64,000 bases of DNA from Rhynchopus euleeides (taxonomy: Eukaryota; Euglenozoa; Diplonemea; Diplonemida; Diplonemidae), in assembly GCA_963210315.1 (NCBI GenBank), contig OY723310.1, positions 806,001-870,000 on the forward strand. Direction: 5' to 3'. Positions 1-11,251 of this stretch are shown here, piece by piece. How positions within the stretch are numbered: the stretch's first letter is position 1; each line of letters begins with the position of its first letter. The position numbers were made by a program, and so were the translations under genes. The notes under the pieces are model-generated. The model saw only the letters and a program-made list of their open reading frames with translations. It was not told the DNA's origin and made no database searches.

Positions 1-1256
1 TGACGGCAAGCACCTAGCACTTCCCCTATCGCTGCATTCCCGCCTGACAAGTTTTTTTATCGCGACCTGTGATGTGACAAGTACCTTGTTGGGAGAAAGC
101 GAAAAAAATCGGACACCTTTCGCTATAATAAGAGAAACACCCTGCCCAGCAACCGCAAAAAAAAAGTTCCGGGCTACTTTTCGTTGAGCGCACACCCCTG
201 CGTCAAGGCTGTGTAAACCCCTGTGAAGTGGCATGAAGGTGATCCTTACAAAGCTTCAGCCGTACGATTTCCTTCGTTACTTCGCGATTTCGCTACTGCT
301 TCGTCGCTCGTAACGAGTAAAAGAAGAAAGGAATCGAAGGTGCGGATCGGAGCGCGACTCCACGGGCGCGGAGGGAGGGGAGGGGTGAGCAGAGTCAGCA
401 GTGGGGTGGCAACCTTGGTGCTGAAAAAATGTCTTGTACATGGAGCCCAGTGTTCTCCCGATTCGCCACTCCGGAAAAAATATGATGGCGAGTTTTGATC
501 CGGAAAAAGGGGTGATGAAAAAATTGTCTCCTCCTGCAATGCGCGCATATACCCGCAACAACAGTCGTTCTGATCGATATGATCTGCAGTGTGCGGTGTG
601 AGTGGACAACTAGGAAGTCGGGCAGACTTCGTTGTGCGAGATGGTCGTCTGCACGTACTCCGTCTTCACTCGGCCCACCCTGTGCCCTACCTCTTTTTTG
701 GTTTGCCCGACCCCCAGCGAGATCACTGAACGAGCCTCTCCGGAGGGGTTCCAGAGGGTCTGATAGCCTTGTCATGTCACCCGTCTCTTTGCCTGTCACC
801 AGAACTGCAGCACCTCCCAGACAACTTTTCATTTAAGAAAACACAAGGGGGGATTCGTACGAAAGTACAGACGAAGATAGGGTGGCGTGGGGTCAAGTGT
901 AATTTGCATTGTCCCATGATATCATCAGCGTAAAAACACCGGTTACAATCCAACGGAGTACATAACCCACCAATGTTTGTTGAAAGACTGGATAACGCCG
1001 CCGTTTTTTTTTGGCATCGACGACCTCCAGCCTGACGTACAAGACGACCAGACCGTGACGTACACAGTGTTGCCTTAAAAAGCCGTTTTTTACGTTTCTG
1101 AGCACCCTCTTTGGAGGGGCACCACAGCCAGTGCAATTCACCCGTAACTGGGGGAATTGGGCTAGCACGCGCATCCCATGCGCACATAGGACCCGCATGC
1201 TGTAAGGGCACTGCTATAATCTTTAATGAATTAAGGCTTGGGGGAGTCGGGAGTCT
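1..1256. other. No supported gene
   Basis: Several overlapping short frames exist on both strands, but none shows a recognisable motif, consistent codon pattern or repeated family similarity. I see no gene, RNA or clear repeat here. Confidence 0.5.
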
Positions 1257-1345
1257 TCTACAGCAGTGGTGGGAAAAGGGGGGGGGATTGATTGTCGAGA
1301 GTGAATGGGAAAGCAAGTCTCCCAGCACCTTCTTGCAATGTTCGA
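1257..1345 (+). repeat. Dispersed repeat with G-run, copy 1
   Basis: A G-run is followed by a stretch resembling GAATGAAAGCAA and then TCTCCCAGCACCT. The same order recurs near 12,415-12,482. The copies are diverged, so this is an old dispersed repeat. Its boundaries are not visible. Confidence 0.45.
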
Positions 1346-1729
1346 GGTGGGGGGGGGGGGTCCGGGAGGAATTGGAAAAGCGTGAGAGGATTGCACAGTG
1401 CCTTCCCCTCTGGAGGGTAGGGATAAGCTAACCAACGCTCTCCCCCCGCGTGGGATTTCCGGGAAGCTCGCCTTGAGCCATCGGGCCTCCCACACGTGAG
1501 GGGCATGGTTGCTCGCCAGCGGCAGATACATTCTTGCGTCTCTCTGTCTCTCCGCAGGCAGCTGTGTGTGGGAATCAGTTGTGGAACGCTGCGACGCCAG
1601 TTTCCGTGATGGTCCGTGATGCGGGCGGATCCGCCTCGCATCATGTCGTCAGTCAGTGAGAGGAAACAGAACACCCTCAATTCATCGCATTGGTTCTCAC
1701 TGGAAAGGCCCCACCGGCCATGCCATTGA

Positions 1730-1935
1730 CTCTCTGAGTGGCGATTGTGTCCTTGGAAAAGGCATCGCATCCCAGAAGGCACTCCGGTCGGGGATTCAAC
1801 ACATATTAAAGCGTCCATTCCGCCTCATGCACGTAAAATATGGAAGACAGAGAGAGGAGTGGCAATCGGAAGATCCCACAAACCCACCTGATTTCGGCCC
1901 GGGTTTGGCGGTGTTGTGCGGTGGTATCGCCAGTG
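1730..1935 (+). repeat. Dispersed repeat fragment (TCCTTGGAAAAGG family)
   Basis: The segment starts with CTCTGAGTGGCGATTGTG and TCCTTGGAAAAGGC, then a TCGGGGATTCAACACAT stretch. The same blocks recur at about 10,138-10,212, and the central block alone at 26,325-26,347. The later part (AACCCACCTGATTT, then TTTGGCGG) recurs at about 12,175-12,225. It contains no coding potential I can support and may be parts of one old element split across these places. Confidence 0.4.
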
Positions 1936-2082
1936 ATATCCGGAAGTTGAAAATGGGCCTCTCGGCAGGTGGCAAAACAAAACAAAAGAATCCCAGCAAA
2001 TGCTTTTTTTGGCGAAACCGGAAGGGGGCCGACCGGTGACTTGTTTGTTGCATCTTTGCCCCGTTTTGAAGTGGTTTGAGTG

Positions 2083-2310
2083 GGGGGGGGGGGGGGTAGG
2101 CCCCTGCATAGCCCCTGATTTTCTGTCACAAAACCAAATTTCGGCCATTTTTTCAATTTTTGGGCCCAAAATACCCCCCAAAACACCACCAAATGACTTT
2201 TTTGGGTCTCTCCCACCTGTTTCCCACCTATCCCCCCCATTTTTTCAGTTTTTTGGGGGGTTTTTCGGGTATTTTTGTCGGAAAAAGCCCCTCCGTTAGG
2301 AGGGTGTATG
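2083..2310 (+). repeat. G-run-headed repeat, inverted partner at 8.5-8.72 kb
   Basis: A run of about 16 G is followed by TAGGCCCCTGCATAGCCCC and about 200 bp that reappear as a reverse complement at 8,500-8,722. Shared blocks include the TCTGTCACAAAACC segment, the CACCACCAAATGACTTTT segment and the CTCTCCCACCTGTTTCCCACC region. The same G-run plus TAGGCCC head also sits at the centre of the palindrome at 7,060. Confidence 0.75.
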
Positions 2311-2349
2311 ATTTTCCGGATTTTCCTGTTTTTTCCCGATTTCATGGTT

Positions 2350-2850
2350 TGACATAAGACTTACTTATTTTTACGCTTATTCCGTAAGATTTGTAAGTCT
2401 TATAAGACTTACGGAAATCTTACGGAAATCTTATAAGACTTATAAGAATCTTACGGATTCTTATAAGTCTTATAAGAATCTTACGGATTCTTATCAGGCT
2501 TACGGAAAATCTTATAAGATTTTTTTATCTTACCAAAAATCTTATAAGACTTACAAATCTTATCGGAAAAATCCGTAAGTCTTATAAGACTTACGGGAAA
2601 TCTTATAAGTCTTATAAGATTTTCCGCAAGTCTTATAAGACTTATCGGATTTCTGGCAAGAATTTTCCGGAATCTTACAAGAATCTTATGAGATTTTCCC
2701 GAAATCTTATAAGACTTTCTCAGATTCTTACAAGTCTTATAAGATTTGACGGCTTATCGTAAGAATTCTTGGCTTTTTTTCGTAAGTGTTCGGAGCCAAT
2801 AAGCGTAAGAATCCATAAGAATCCAACAAGATTCTTAAGCGGCTTGTCAA
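2350..2850. repeat. Degenerate palindromic satellite (TCTTATAAGA)
   Basis: Roughly 500 bp is built almost entirely from the self-complementary word TCTTATAAGA and variants in which it is separated by CTTACGG or AATCTTACGG. There are dozens of imperfect copies without fixed register. Because the unit is palindromic, no strand can be assigned. It has no coding potential. Confidence 0.9.
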
Positions 2851-2859
2851 ACCATGCGA

Positions 2860-3720
2860 TTTTCCGAAAAATTTGCCACTGGTTGACACAAGGGCGAATT
2901 TCGAGAAAAATCCGAAAATCAGGAAAAATCAGGTTTTTTTCGGATTTCCGGGATGGTCACCATACACCCTCCGGAAAAAAATCCGAAAATTTTGGGCAGG
3001 CCTGGGCGGGGAACGAGCCCTTTTTCCAGGTTTTTTGGGTCGGGGAACCAGGTTTTTTCTAAGAATTTTTACAAGGGATTTTTTGCTCGCCCCCCCACAG
3101 TTTCCAGGCGCGTGCCCGTCAGGCGGGACTTTTTCTCTGATTTCTCTCCGCGTCATCATTGACAGCTCTCGAGTGATGCCCAGAGATGCTTGCGGCAGAG
3201 AGTGCCCCTCATGCGCGTTACAGCTGAAAATGAATGAGGATCATCTGGCACTCGTTCTCATCGGGGGTTGTGCTCCGCAGGGACTCAATACACCTTGGCA
3301 CTCTCGCAGGGCTGGACATGCCAGCAGCTGGAGGACAGTTACAAAGCTGCCACTCCCCGACGCTGGCCCTGCTGGCCCCTTCAGGTCTGAAAGCCCAAAA
3401 GCTCCCGGGGATTTTTGCAGTGGTGCGCACCATATTCAGCGCAGTAGGGTGATCTCTCCGATTTTCCAAAACTGCTGGTTTACTGGTTTGGGGAACGGTC
3501 GTCGGCAGACCGTTGAAATGCCCGTGTTAGCAAGGCACACTCACGTTTCAGGTAGCGTGTCGCGTGTCACGCATGTCGCGAACGCGGCAAGTGTACCTCC
3601 CAGGTGGGGAAGCCCGACCTCCTGTCCGATGTCAGTCAGGCTTCGAAGAAGCGCTTCATGGATGCGGCGCTGACCTCCTACGCTGCACTGTACCCAGGGA
3701 AGTGAGATAGATGGACGGGC
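2860..3720. other. No supported gene
   Basis: A long plus-strand open frame (2,873-3,673) passes through AT- and G-rich repeat-like DNA. Its translation is compositionally poor, with no recognisable domain, and I do not support it as a gene. Nothing else identifiable was seen. Confidence 0.45.
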
Positions 3721-3730
3721 ACACGCTACA

Positions 3731-3785
3731 TGGGGGGTCTGGGGGGCGGAGCCCCCCAGCCGCCGGAGGCCACGGTAGCGAACAT
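3731..3785 (+). repeat. GC hairpin repeat, copy 1
   Basis: A roughly 55 bp unit has the core GGGGGGCGGAGCCCCCCAG followed by CCGCCGGAGGCCACGGTAG and GAACATCTG. The core GGGGGGC-GGA-GCCCCCC is a perfect hairpin. At least six further copies, intact or partial, lie in this window on both strands. Confidence 0.85.
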
Positions 3786-3902
3786 CTGTTCGTGTGGGCG
3801 TACAGATTCTGTGCGAGTTGGCTGCGTCCTCAGAGGCGACTGGAGTGGTTGGACCCCGACCTGATGGGATTCGAAGGACTTGAGTACGAGACGTACGCCA
3901 CA

Positions 3903-3958
3903 GGGGGGTCTGGGGGGCGGAGCCCCCCAGCCGCCGGAGGCCACGGTAGTGAACGTCT
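3903..3958 (+). repeat. GC hairpin repeat, copy 2
   Basis: Same unit and strand as the copy at 3,731, including the CCGCCGGAGGCCACGGTAG tail, 172 bp downstream. Confidence 0.85.
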
Positions 3959-3959
3959 G

Positions 3960-5630
3960 GCTCTCCAGTTGGCCAGCAAGGCGAACGGTACGTGGGACAG
4001 ACTTCCCTTCCATCCTTGTGCGCGCCCTGTCGACTGGGGAAAACTTAGAAAAGGTTTTTTCCTCTGCGAAACAACCTTAGAAAAAAATCCCCTAACAAAA
4101 TTCTTAGAAAAAAACTTTTTTTCCCCTTACAAAAATTCTTAGAAAAAAAGTTCAGAATCCTGAAAGTGGGGAACAAGCCCCCCAGTTAGGAACAGCCCTG
4201 ATTTTGGGTCGAAAAATTTTTTTTTTTCTGACCCGAAAATCTGTGTCTGCGGACTGCCACACTGTGAAAAATCGGAAAATTTCCGAAAAAAGTCGAAAAT
4301 TTTGGCCTTTCCTGGCCTATGTGGTCCCAAAGGGCCCGGGTTGCCCGGATTTTCACCCAAAAACACCCCAAAAATTTTTCCGCCGCCCGAAGGGCGGCGG
4401 ATTGGCCGCCTTCGGCGGCGCCGTCGTTTCACTCTGTACGAAGGACGTCGGTAAAGCCGAGCCCTTTGTACAACCGTTTCACTTCGACTTCTTTTCGGCT
4501 GTCTGTTTGTTTGCGTTTCCAGTCCCGTGCCTGTCTGTCGTCCGGACGCCCTGTTTTTATGGGTTTCTCCTGTTGCTCCGTCACGGCGCCTCATGTTCTG
4601 GGGTTGCACGTGTTCTTCTCGCTGTTGCGGCGCTGCCTGAAAGAACCCCCGTCCGCCCCTCTCGGCTCCATCTCCGAGTGCCTACCTCGTTCTGTCCGCT
4701 TTCCCTAGGAGGTACAGAGAGACCCCCTCTCCCCGCCGAGCATCTCAGAAGATGCCGTGTCCCGCATCCAAATGTAGTTGCAGGTGCCCTCGGTTGCGGT
4801 GTTGTAGCGCAGTCCGCGCCGGTCGGAGGCCACACGCCACTCTGGAGTGCCTCCCACCGTCTGAGACCCCGGGCCCCCCATGGGCTGGGGGGGCCTTCCA
4901 TCGGCATGGCAATGCCTACCAGGTGTCGGACGCGATTCCGACTGTAAAGTGTCACAGTCTGTGGCTCGTCGATGCCAAGATCCTCGTTACGGTCCGATGA
5001 AACTGGGTGTTATTCGGAGCCCTACAACTGCAACACGGGAGGCTTGACAACCGGCTCCTGATGCAGGGAACGTATGCTGCAATTTTATCTGCGTTCATGC
5101 AGGCGTTGCCCCGCCTGCAAGGTGACCGTCTTTTGCTGTCCTCAGGTGTACCGTACCCTGAATGGGAACGGGAAGAACGTTCCTCTCGGGCATGCTACGT
5201 TGTCGAAAACTTTGCGATACACGGCCAGCTTCCTCGTGGCCTCATGTTCTTCTGTCCCTTCTGTTGTGATGCGTCTCATGGATGTGCCCTGCAGGGCTTC
5301 CACACAGTGTCGAGGAGTGATCCTCGCACGGAAAAACAATTGGCTTGGTCTTCCCGCTTTCGGGCTCCCGTCTCCGAGAGCCCAGCACAGTTTTGAGTCG
5401 GACCTGGGATAGCGGTTCGAACGGGAATTTCGGGCCGAACCCTGAAATTCTCCAACACCCCATATCGCACCTGAGACGCGGCTTCCTTATCTGAGGGGCC
5501 GCGTCCAAATACACGGACTTTGCTAAACTGGACCCAACTCCCCACACTCTTTTTTTGGCCATTTTTCCAAAAAATCCCCCCATTTTTTACAAAATTTTAC
5601 AGAATTTACAGTTCGTTATACATCCTCCTT
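3960..5630. other. Repeat-like AT stretches, no supported gene
   Basis: From about 4,045 to 4,160 the sequence repeats TTAGAAAAAAA and CCTTACAAAA blocks. At 4,380-4,425 there is a hairpin-rich stretch (CCGCCCGAAGGGCGG, then GCCGCCTTCGGCGGC). From 4,430 to 5,630 several mid-size frames overlap on both strands without recognisable domains. I cannot assign a gene. Confidence 0.4.
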
Positions 5631-6098
5631 AGGTCGCTTTTCTCCTGTATATCACCCAGGAAATTCACAAACCCACGTTTGAGTACGGTTGGTACCTCAG
5701 CACCTAGTTCTGCTGCAAATTCCTGGAGTTCATTCCTCATGAAGAGATTCAGAACCCTTCTTGGTGATTCTTGAGTCTGGCAACATTGAATTCTGCCAGA
5801 CTGTCTGCCCGGGTGTCGGATCTCGGCTGCAGCTGAAAGTGCTTGTGCGAGCCCGTTTTCTCGTTCCAGAGTTTTGCCCTGCCATCGTCACCCTGCTGTT
5901 TGCCGCTGTCTCCCAGCCCCTCTTCGTCCTACAGACACACCGGTGTCACACGCGGGTCTCATTTGCGGGCACTGCACCTGATGCCAGGTTCATTTCATAG
6001 TGTGTACCCACTTTGCCTGTATATGCTAGGGGGGCTACTGTTAGGCGACTTCTACTAACCGTTTACACACATGGATATCACTGAAATAATCCATAGTT

Positions 6099-6870
6099 TT
6101 GACCCGAACACAGGGTACTCCGCTCAATTTGGGCTCCCGGAATCAATTGCGACCAGAATTTTTCACTTTGGTGACGATTTTGGCTGATATTTTGGGTGAC
6201 TCATGCCCACCCTGGTCACACCCCCTAAAAACAAGGGATTGGTGGGGTTATGGGGGGTCTCCCACCAGAAACCTCTTTCAGACCGCCTCTGGGCGTCACA
6301 AGGCCACCAAAACCACTGAAAACCACCCAGGAACCTACCTCAGGGGGTAGCTGTGTGTTCGTGGGGTGTTTAGAGCCCTTCTCCGCCTTTGAAAGTGGTT
6401 GCTCAGAACTGGTCCAAAACGGCCCAAATTGGGGGGTCTACTGTTACACTACTGTTACAGACCATAGTATGGGCGGATATCATTGAAAAAATCAGCATTT
6501 TTGACCCAAAAACAGGGTGTTCCACCCATTTTGGTCTGCCGGAATCACTTCCGGGCGGAATTCTTCACTTTGGTGACGCTTTTGGGTGATATTTTGGGGA
6601 TTTCGTGCAGATTTCAGCTCCCAAAAACAAGGCGTTTTCAGGGAAATTATCAATTTTTTCCACGAGAAATCTCTTTCAGACCGCCTCTGGGTACCATAAG
6701 GCCCCCAAAACCACTAAAAACCACCCAGGAACCTACCCCGAGGGGTATCTACGTGGTTTTGGGGTGTTTAGAGGCCTTCTCTGCCTTTTGGACGTGACAT
6801 TCTTGGACTGTTACAAATCGGCCCAAGAGCGTTACACGAGCGTTACACTTTTTCGGGGGGTTTTCAGGAA
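6099..6870 (+). repeat. Two tandem ~390 bp units in left palindrome arm
   Basis: Unit 1 begins with TTTTGACCCGAACACAGGGT near 6,099. Unit 2 begins with TTTTTGACCCAAAAACAGGG near 6,498. Both continue through a CACTTTGGTGACG block, a GAAACCTCTTTCAGACCGCC-like block and a CCCAGGAACCTACC block. Two inverted counterparts lie at about 7,235-8,045, so the palindrome contains four diverged copies of the unit. Confidence 0.75.
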
Positions 6871-7055
6871 AAAATGCCAAGTAATTCGAATGGATCGACT
6901 TTCTCGAGGGTGTCCGCTATTTTCTCGGATTTTTTCAGTGATCCCCCACTCGATTTTTGGCCAGGTACGTCCATTTTGATGGAGTTTTTGGCCCAAACTC
7001 CAAAAAATCGTGTTTGTGACAGCCCTAAACAGAGATTTAAAGGACCGTGCAGGGG

Positions 7056-7078
7056 CCTCGGGGGGGGGGGGGGTAGGC
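7056..7078. repeat. G-run at palindrome centre
   Basis: About 14 consecutive G followed by TAGGCCC separate the two arms. The same G-run plus TAGGCCC arrangement occurs at 2,083 and, inverted in context, at 8,705. A run this long could form a quadruplex and is also a known cause of read dropouts. Confidence 0.8.
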
Positions 7079-8499
7079 CCTTGCATGGCTGTTTAAATCT
7101 CTGTTTAGGGCTGTCACAAACACGATTGTTTGGATTTTGGGCCAAAAACTCCACCAAAATGGGCGTACCTGGCCAAAAATCTCGTGGGGGATCACTGAAA
7201 AAATCCGAGAAAATAGCGGACACCCTCGAGAAAGTCGATCCATTCGAATTACTTGGCATTTTTTCCTGAAAAAACCCCCGAAAAAGTGTAACGCTCGTGT
7301 AACGCTCTTGGGCCGATTTGTAACGGTCCAAAAATACCACTTCCAAAAGGCAGAGAAGGCCTCTAAGCACCCCAAAACCACACAGATACCCCTCGGGGTA
7401 GGTTCCTGGGTGGTTTCTAGTGGTTTCGAGGGCCTCATGGTACCCAGAGGCGGTCTGAAAGAGGTTTCTCGTGGAAAAATTTGATACTTTCCCGAAAATA
7501 CCCTTATTTTTGGGTGCTGAAATCTGCACGAAATCCCCAAACTATCACCCAAAATCGTCACCAAAGTGAAGAATTCACCCCGGAAGTGATTCCGGCAGAC
7601 CAAAATGGGTGGAGTACCCTGTTTTCGGGTCAAAAATGCTGATTTTTTCAATGATATCCGCCCATGTCATGGTCTGTAACAGTAGTGTAACAGTAGACCC
7701 CCCAATTTGGGCCGTTTTGGACCAGTTCTGAGCAACCACTTTCAAAGGCGGAGAAGGCCTCTAAACACCCCACAACCACACAGCTACCCCCTGAGGTAGG
7801 TTCCTGGGTGGTTTTTAGTGGTTTTGGTGGCCTTGTGACGCCCAGAGGCGGTCTGAAAGAGGGTTCTCGTGGGAGACCCACCATAACCCCACCAATCCCT
7901 TGTTTTTAGGGGGTGTAACCAGGGTGGGCATGAATCACCCAAAATATCAGCCAAAATCGTCACCAAAGTGAAAAATTCCGCTCGCAATTGATTCCGGGAG
8001 CCCAAATTGGGCGGAGTACCCTGTTTTCGGGTCAAACCTACGGAATATTTCAGTGGTATCCACATATGTAAATGGTCAGTAACAGTCGCGTAACAGTAGC
8101 CCCCCTAGCATATACCGACCAAGTGGGCACACACTATGAGCTGAACATGGCATCAGGTGCAGTGCCCGCAGAAGAGACCCATGTGTGACACCGGTGTGTC
8201 TGTAGGACGAAGAGGGGCTGGGAGAAGGCGGCAAACAGCAGGGTGACGATGGCAGGGCAAAACTCTGGAACGAGAAAACGGGCTCGCACAAGCACACTCA
8301 ACTGCAGCCGAGATCCGACAGCCGGGCAGACAGTCTGGCAGAATTCAATGTTGTCAGACTCAAGAATCGCCAAGAAGGGATTCTGTATCCCTTGACAAGG
8401 AATGAACTGCAGGAATTTGCAGCAGAACTAGGTGCTGAGGTCCCAACCATACTCAAACGTGGATTTGTGAATTTTCTGGGTGAATAACAGGAGAAAAGC

Positions 8500-8722
8500 G
8501 CCCTAACGGAGGGGCTTTTTCCCACAAAAATACCCGAAAAATCCCCAAAAAAAGCTGGAAAATTGGGGTGGAAGGGTGGGAAACAGGTGGGAGAGACCCA
8601 CAAAAGTCATTTGGTGGTGTTTTGGGGGGTATTTTGGACCCAAAAATAGAAAAAATGGCCAAAATTTGGTTTTGTGACAGAAAATCGGGGGCTATGCAAG
8701 GGCCTAGGGGGGGGGGGGGGGC
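8500..8722 (-). repeat. Inverted partner of 2,083-2,310 repeat
   Basis: Reverse complement of the G-run-headed repeat at 2,083-2,310. It begins at the CCCTAACGGAGGGG edge of the palindrome and ends in CTATGCAAGGGCCTAGG and a G-run. Together the two copies bracket 2.3-8.5 kb. Confidence 0.75.
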
Positions 8723-8870
8723 GCAAGCCCCACAGCAACATAAAACAGAAGGAGGTGGGCAGGGCAATTCCTAAACCGGGTTCCCAGTACCGAGATTTTG
8801 GGGAAATGTCACTTTTTCAGGAAGAGGGTGTCATTTTTTTACGGGAAGTTGAACCTTGGTTTTGGTTACC

Positions 8871-8892
8871 TGGGGGGGGGGGGGGGGAGGGG
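8871..8892 (+). repeat. Long G-run
   Basis: About 17 consecutive G, then AGGGGG. One of about twenty G- or C-runs of nine or more bases in this window. Confidence 0.7.
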
Positions 8893-8953
8893 GATCCGAG
8901 GCTGAGACCAGGTGGTGGAGCGTGAGTGGGATCTCTTTTCTACGTTTCACCAG

Positions 8954-9062
8954 GGGGGCCCTCGCTACCAGTCACAGCTCGTCACAGCTCGTCAGCCAGT
9001 GAGGGGAAGTGGGCCGCGGTTCACTTTTTCTCACTCAGTCACACCTGGTAGCGAGGGCCCCC
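8954..9062. mobile_element. 109 bp MITE, family GGGGG(C/T)C
   Basis: The terminal inverted repeat GGGGGCCCTCGCTACCA begins at 8,954 and its complement ends at 9,062. CAG is repeated directly on both sides (8,951-8,953 and 9,063-9,065), as expected for a target duplication. The interior is rich in GTCACAG and CTCACTCAGTCAC. Two sister copies of nearly the same length lie at 17,141 and 21,422. Confidence 0.75.
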
Positions 9063-9120
9063 CAGGCACCGTGTAGTTTTTCGAGTGGGAAGTTGAAAAA
9101 CCAAGCCGCAAGGAATAGCC

Positions 9121-9177
9121 GTTCACTACCGTGGCCTCCGGCGGCTAGGGGGCTCCGCCCCCCAGACCACCCTGCAT
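9121..9177 (-). repeat. GC hairpin repeat, copy 3 (inverted)
   Basis: Inverted copy of the 3,731 family. It contains CACTACCGTGGCCTCCGGCG, then a GGGGGCTCCGCCCCC hairpin with one base changed, then the CAGACCACCCTG edge. Confidence 0.8.
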
Positions 9178-9179
9178 GT

Positions 9180-10537
9180 ATGTCGAGTAACCAAGTGCTT
9201 GCGCGCGTGCGACTGTGGTTCAAGAAAGGGGTGGCGTTATCAAAACGGTCTTGAGACTCGTTCTTTGGGGTTCCTCCGTACCTGAGGATGGCGCGAGCAC
9301 TGACCCTCAGGAGAGGACCTCTGTACAGTTCCTTTACATCTCTGACATGGTTCGTGCGATATGACGACAGGTCCGTAACACCCTTGCAGTAACCACACTC
9401 TGCCACCAGATGTGGCCCTCTCGGCATGGGAGCCTGTCATGTCATGTCGTCCTTGTTCTTGGTTGGCCGACATTGATGTCCTGGTCCCTGCCCTCGGACG
9501 ACTCGAATGCCTCGAACCTGTCCTCTCCTACCCTGTCGCGACGAGGCAATGGGGGGAAATGTATGTTTGTGTGGGCCTCGGGACAAAAAAGTGGAATCGT
9601 TGCCACTGTTTAGGAATTGCCTTGGCAAAAACTGTGCATTAGTGCAAATCTGAAAGAGAAACAAAGAGAAGAGCCGAAGGGTATTCGTCGATCGCGAGAA
9701 CACCCCACACGCCTGCCATGAAGCGTGGTGATGTTCTGCAAAAGGATTTTCACTGGCACAGTTTCCTGCGTTGTGAGCACAACTCTCAAAAAGAAAAGAG
9801 TAGAGGTGTCCTGCCGTATGTCAGCGGGGAGGGGGGGGGGGGGGGGAAACTGAGGGGAAAAAACCCCGGGCTGCACGGCAGGGTTGCTGATTCGGTGAGC
9901 CGGAAGAGGGAGGCGCGTGTGTCTGTTGTGGGGGGGGGGGTTGTTTGCATTCATGATTCAGTAGGCACGTTTGCGTGGGCTGATCCGAATCAGATGAGGA
10001 TTCATCGGCTGAGACGAGCTCAGCATCCCATGCATCTTCAAATCCCACGCAGTAACTATTTGTTGCAGATGTTTAATACAGCTTTGTGTTTATCCATCAG
10101 ATGTACATGCAGGTGATGGAGAGGACGGCCCTGATGGCAGGGAACTCTCTGAGTGGCAATTGTCCTTGGAAAAGGTGCCCCCAGTAGTCCAGTCGGGGCT
10201 TTAACACATAATAAAACACTCTTTTTTAGTGCGACCTGTGTTGCCAGTTTTTGTTTTGTTTGCTATAACCTGCTCAGGTCACGGTAAAAAAGACTGTTGG
10301 CAGCGCACGTATAGACACCCATACACGTACAGGTGCGCACAAACAAAGCGGTTTTGTTTTGCTTGCTTTGTTTTGGGGGTTTCCCTCTTCAGCGGACCCG
10401 CTTCAGAGGGCTCAACACAGGCGAGGTTCAGTCCTCTGTGAGGCGCTTATGTTGTCACTCTTTCCGCATGCGCAAAAGATGGAGGCCACAAACAAAACAA
10501 AGAAATCTCAGACTGTGCTGCCCCTGAAAACCCAACG
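9180..10537. other. No supported gene
   Basis: The stretch contains G-runs near 9,831 and 9,932 and the TCCTTGGAAAAGG repeat at 10,138-10,212. A minus-strand frame near 9,960-10,048 starts with an acidic, serine-rich peptide (GFEDAWDAELVSADESSSDS) that looks mildly coding-like but runs into low-complexity proline. It may be a gene fragment. I do not support it as a gene. Confidence 0.35.
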
Positions 10538-10721
10538 TACGGTGGACTCCAGCGGGGGTAGGGTAACCCTTTTCGGGAGTCTCAACTAGCGGGAGTCTGG
10601 ACTCCCCGAGGCATAGATATACCCCCATATGGGGGAATTATGGGGGTCTGTCAGTACCTGGGTGGTCTCTTCTTCAGTGGTCTCGAAGTGCTTGACACAC
10701 ATACGCAGACACACCGTGCTA

Positions 10722-11031
10722 GGGTGCAGGATCACACGCCGCCCTCGCACTCATTGCTGGGATCCGGCAGAGCAGCACTTTCAGGGAAAAAGTTGCGTGG
10801 GTCTTTGTGATATACAAAGACGCTACCAACATGGCCTTTTCCGGCCCCAATTGTGTTCTTCTCTTGTCGCTGAATACCGCGTTCATAGAAGAAAAAATCG
10901 AGTCCACGCTTGTGGCCACGAACGGAACCGTGAGTGCTTTTACCGCGACATACACAGAGTTCGAAGTACGTGTCGTCAGTACACGACTGCCCATCGTCTC
11001 GGGCTGGGGCTATAAAGAGCAGGCAATATAA
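10722..11031 (+). CDS. Unassigned coding-like frame, partial
   Basis: An open frame of about 100 codons follows a stop at 10,719. From the ATG at 10,807 it encodes 74 residues ending in SGWGYKEQAI. The middle (NMAFSGPNCVLLLSLNTAF, then EEKIESTLVATNGTVSAFTA) has balanced composition and looks like real protein rather than shadow. I do not recognise a family. It lies inside a candidate transposable element and lacks a convincing start, so it may be an internal exon or a captured gene fragment. Confidence 0.3.
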
Positions 11032-11076
11032 GAGGTGGTGTGCGAGGAGTGCTGCTCACCCCCAAAAGGGGTGTGT

Positions 11077-11115
11077 TTATGTCACCCCCAGGCGGCCCTG
11101 GCGGGGGGTGACATA
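11077..11115. repeat. GTGACAT hairpin, copy 1
   Basis: ATGTCACCCCCAGG and its complement GGGGGGTGACAT face each other across a GCGGCCCTGGC loop. Longer copies of this hairpin sit at 30,046-30,108 and 31,244-31,291. Confidence 0.7.
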
Positions 11116-11251
11116 CAGTATTACACGAACCGGTACGGGGGAAATATGGGGGGCCCCATAGTCGGGGGTTCCCCAAATGGGGGTACATGTATGCCTCGGG
11201 GGAGTCTATCTCCCGCGAATTCGCCCACTGGCGGGTGTTATCAGACTTCCG

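Larger units (their letters stand above)
5631..8510. repeat. 2.9 kb palindrome (inverted repeat)
   Basis: The left arm (5,631-7,056) and right arm (about 7,078-8,510) are reverse complements with scattered substitutions and small indels. For example, the segment around 5,700-5,815 reappears inverted at about 8,325-8,440. The ends pair as AGGTCGCTTTTCTCCTG with CAGGAGAAAAGCGCCCT. The centre is a G-run followed by TAGGCCCTTGCATGG. Each arm holds two tandem units of about 390-400 bp. Outside the right arm, 8,500-8,722 is the inverted partner of 2,083-2,310. No protein motif was recognised in either arm. Confidence 0.9.

Noticed and set aside
900..990. CFYADDIMG peptide on the minus strand, resembling a reverse transcriptase YADD box
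   Set aside because: No other RT block is found in the same or neighbouring frames within 1 kb on either side. The match is four residues and the surrounding translation does not look like protein.
2873..3673. 266-codon plus-strand open frame
   Set aside because: It runs through AT-rich and G-rich repeat-like DNA, its composition is irregular, and no motif or homologous segment is visible elsewhere in the window.
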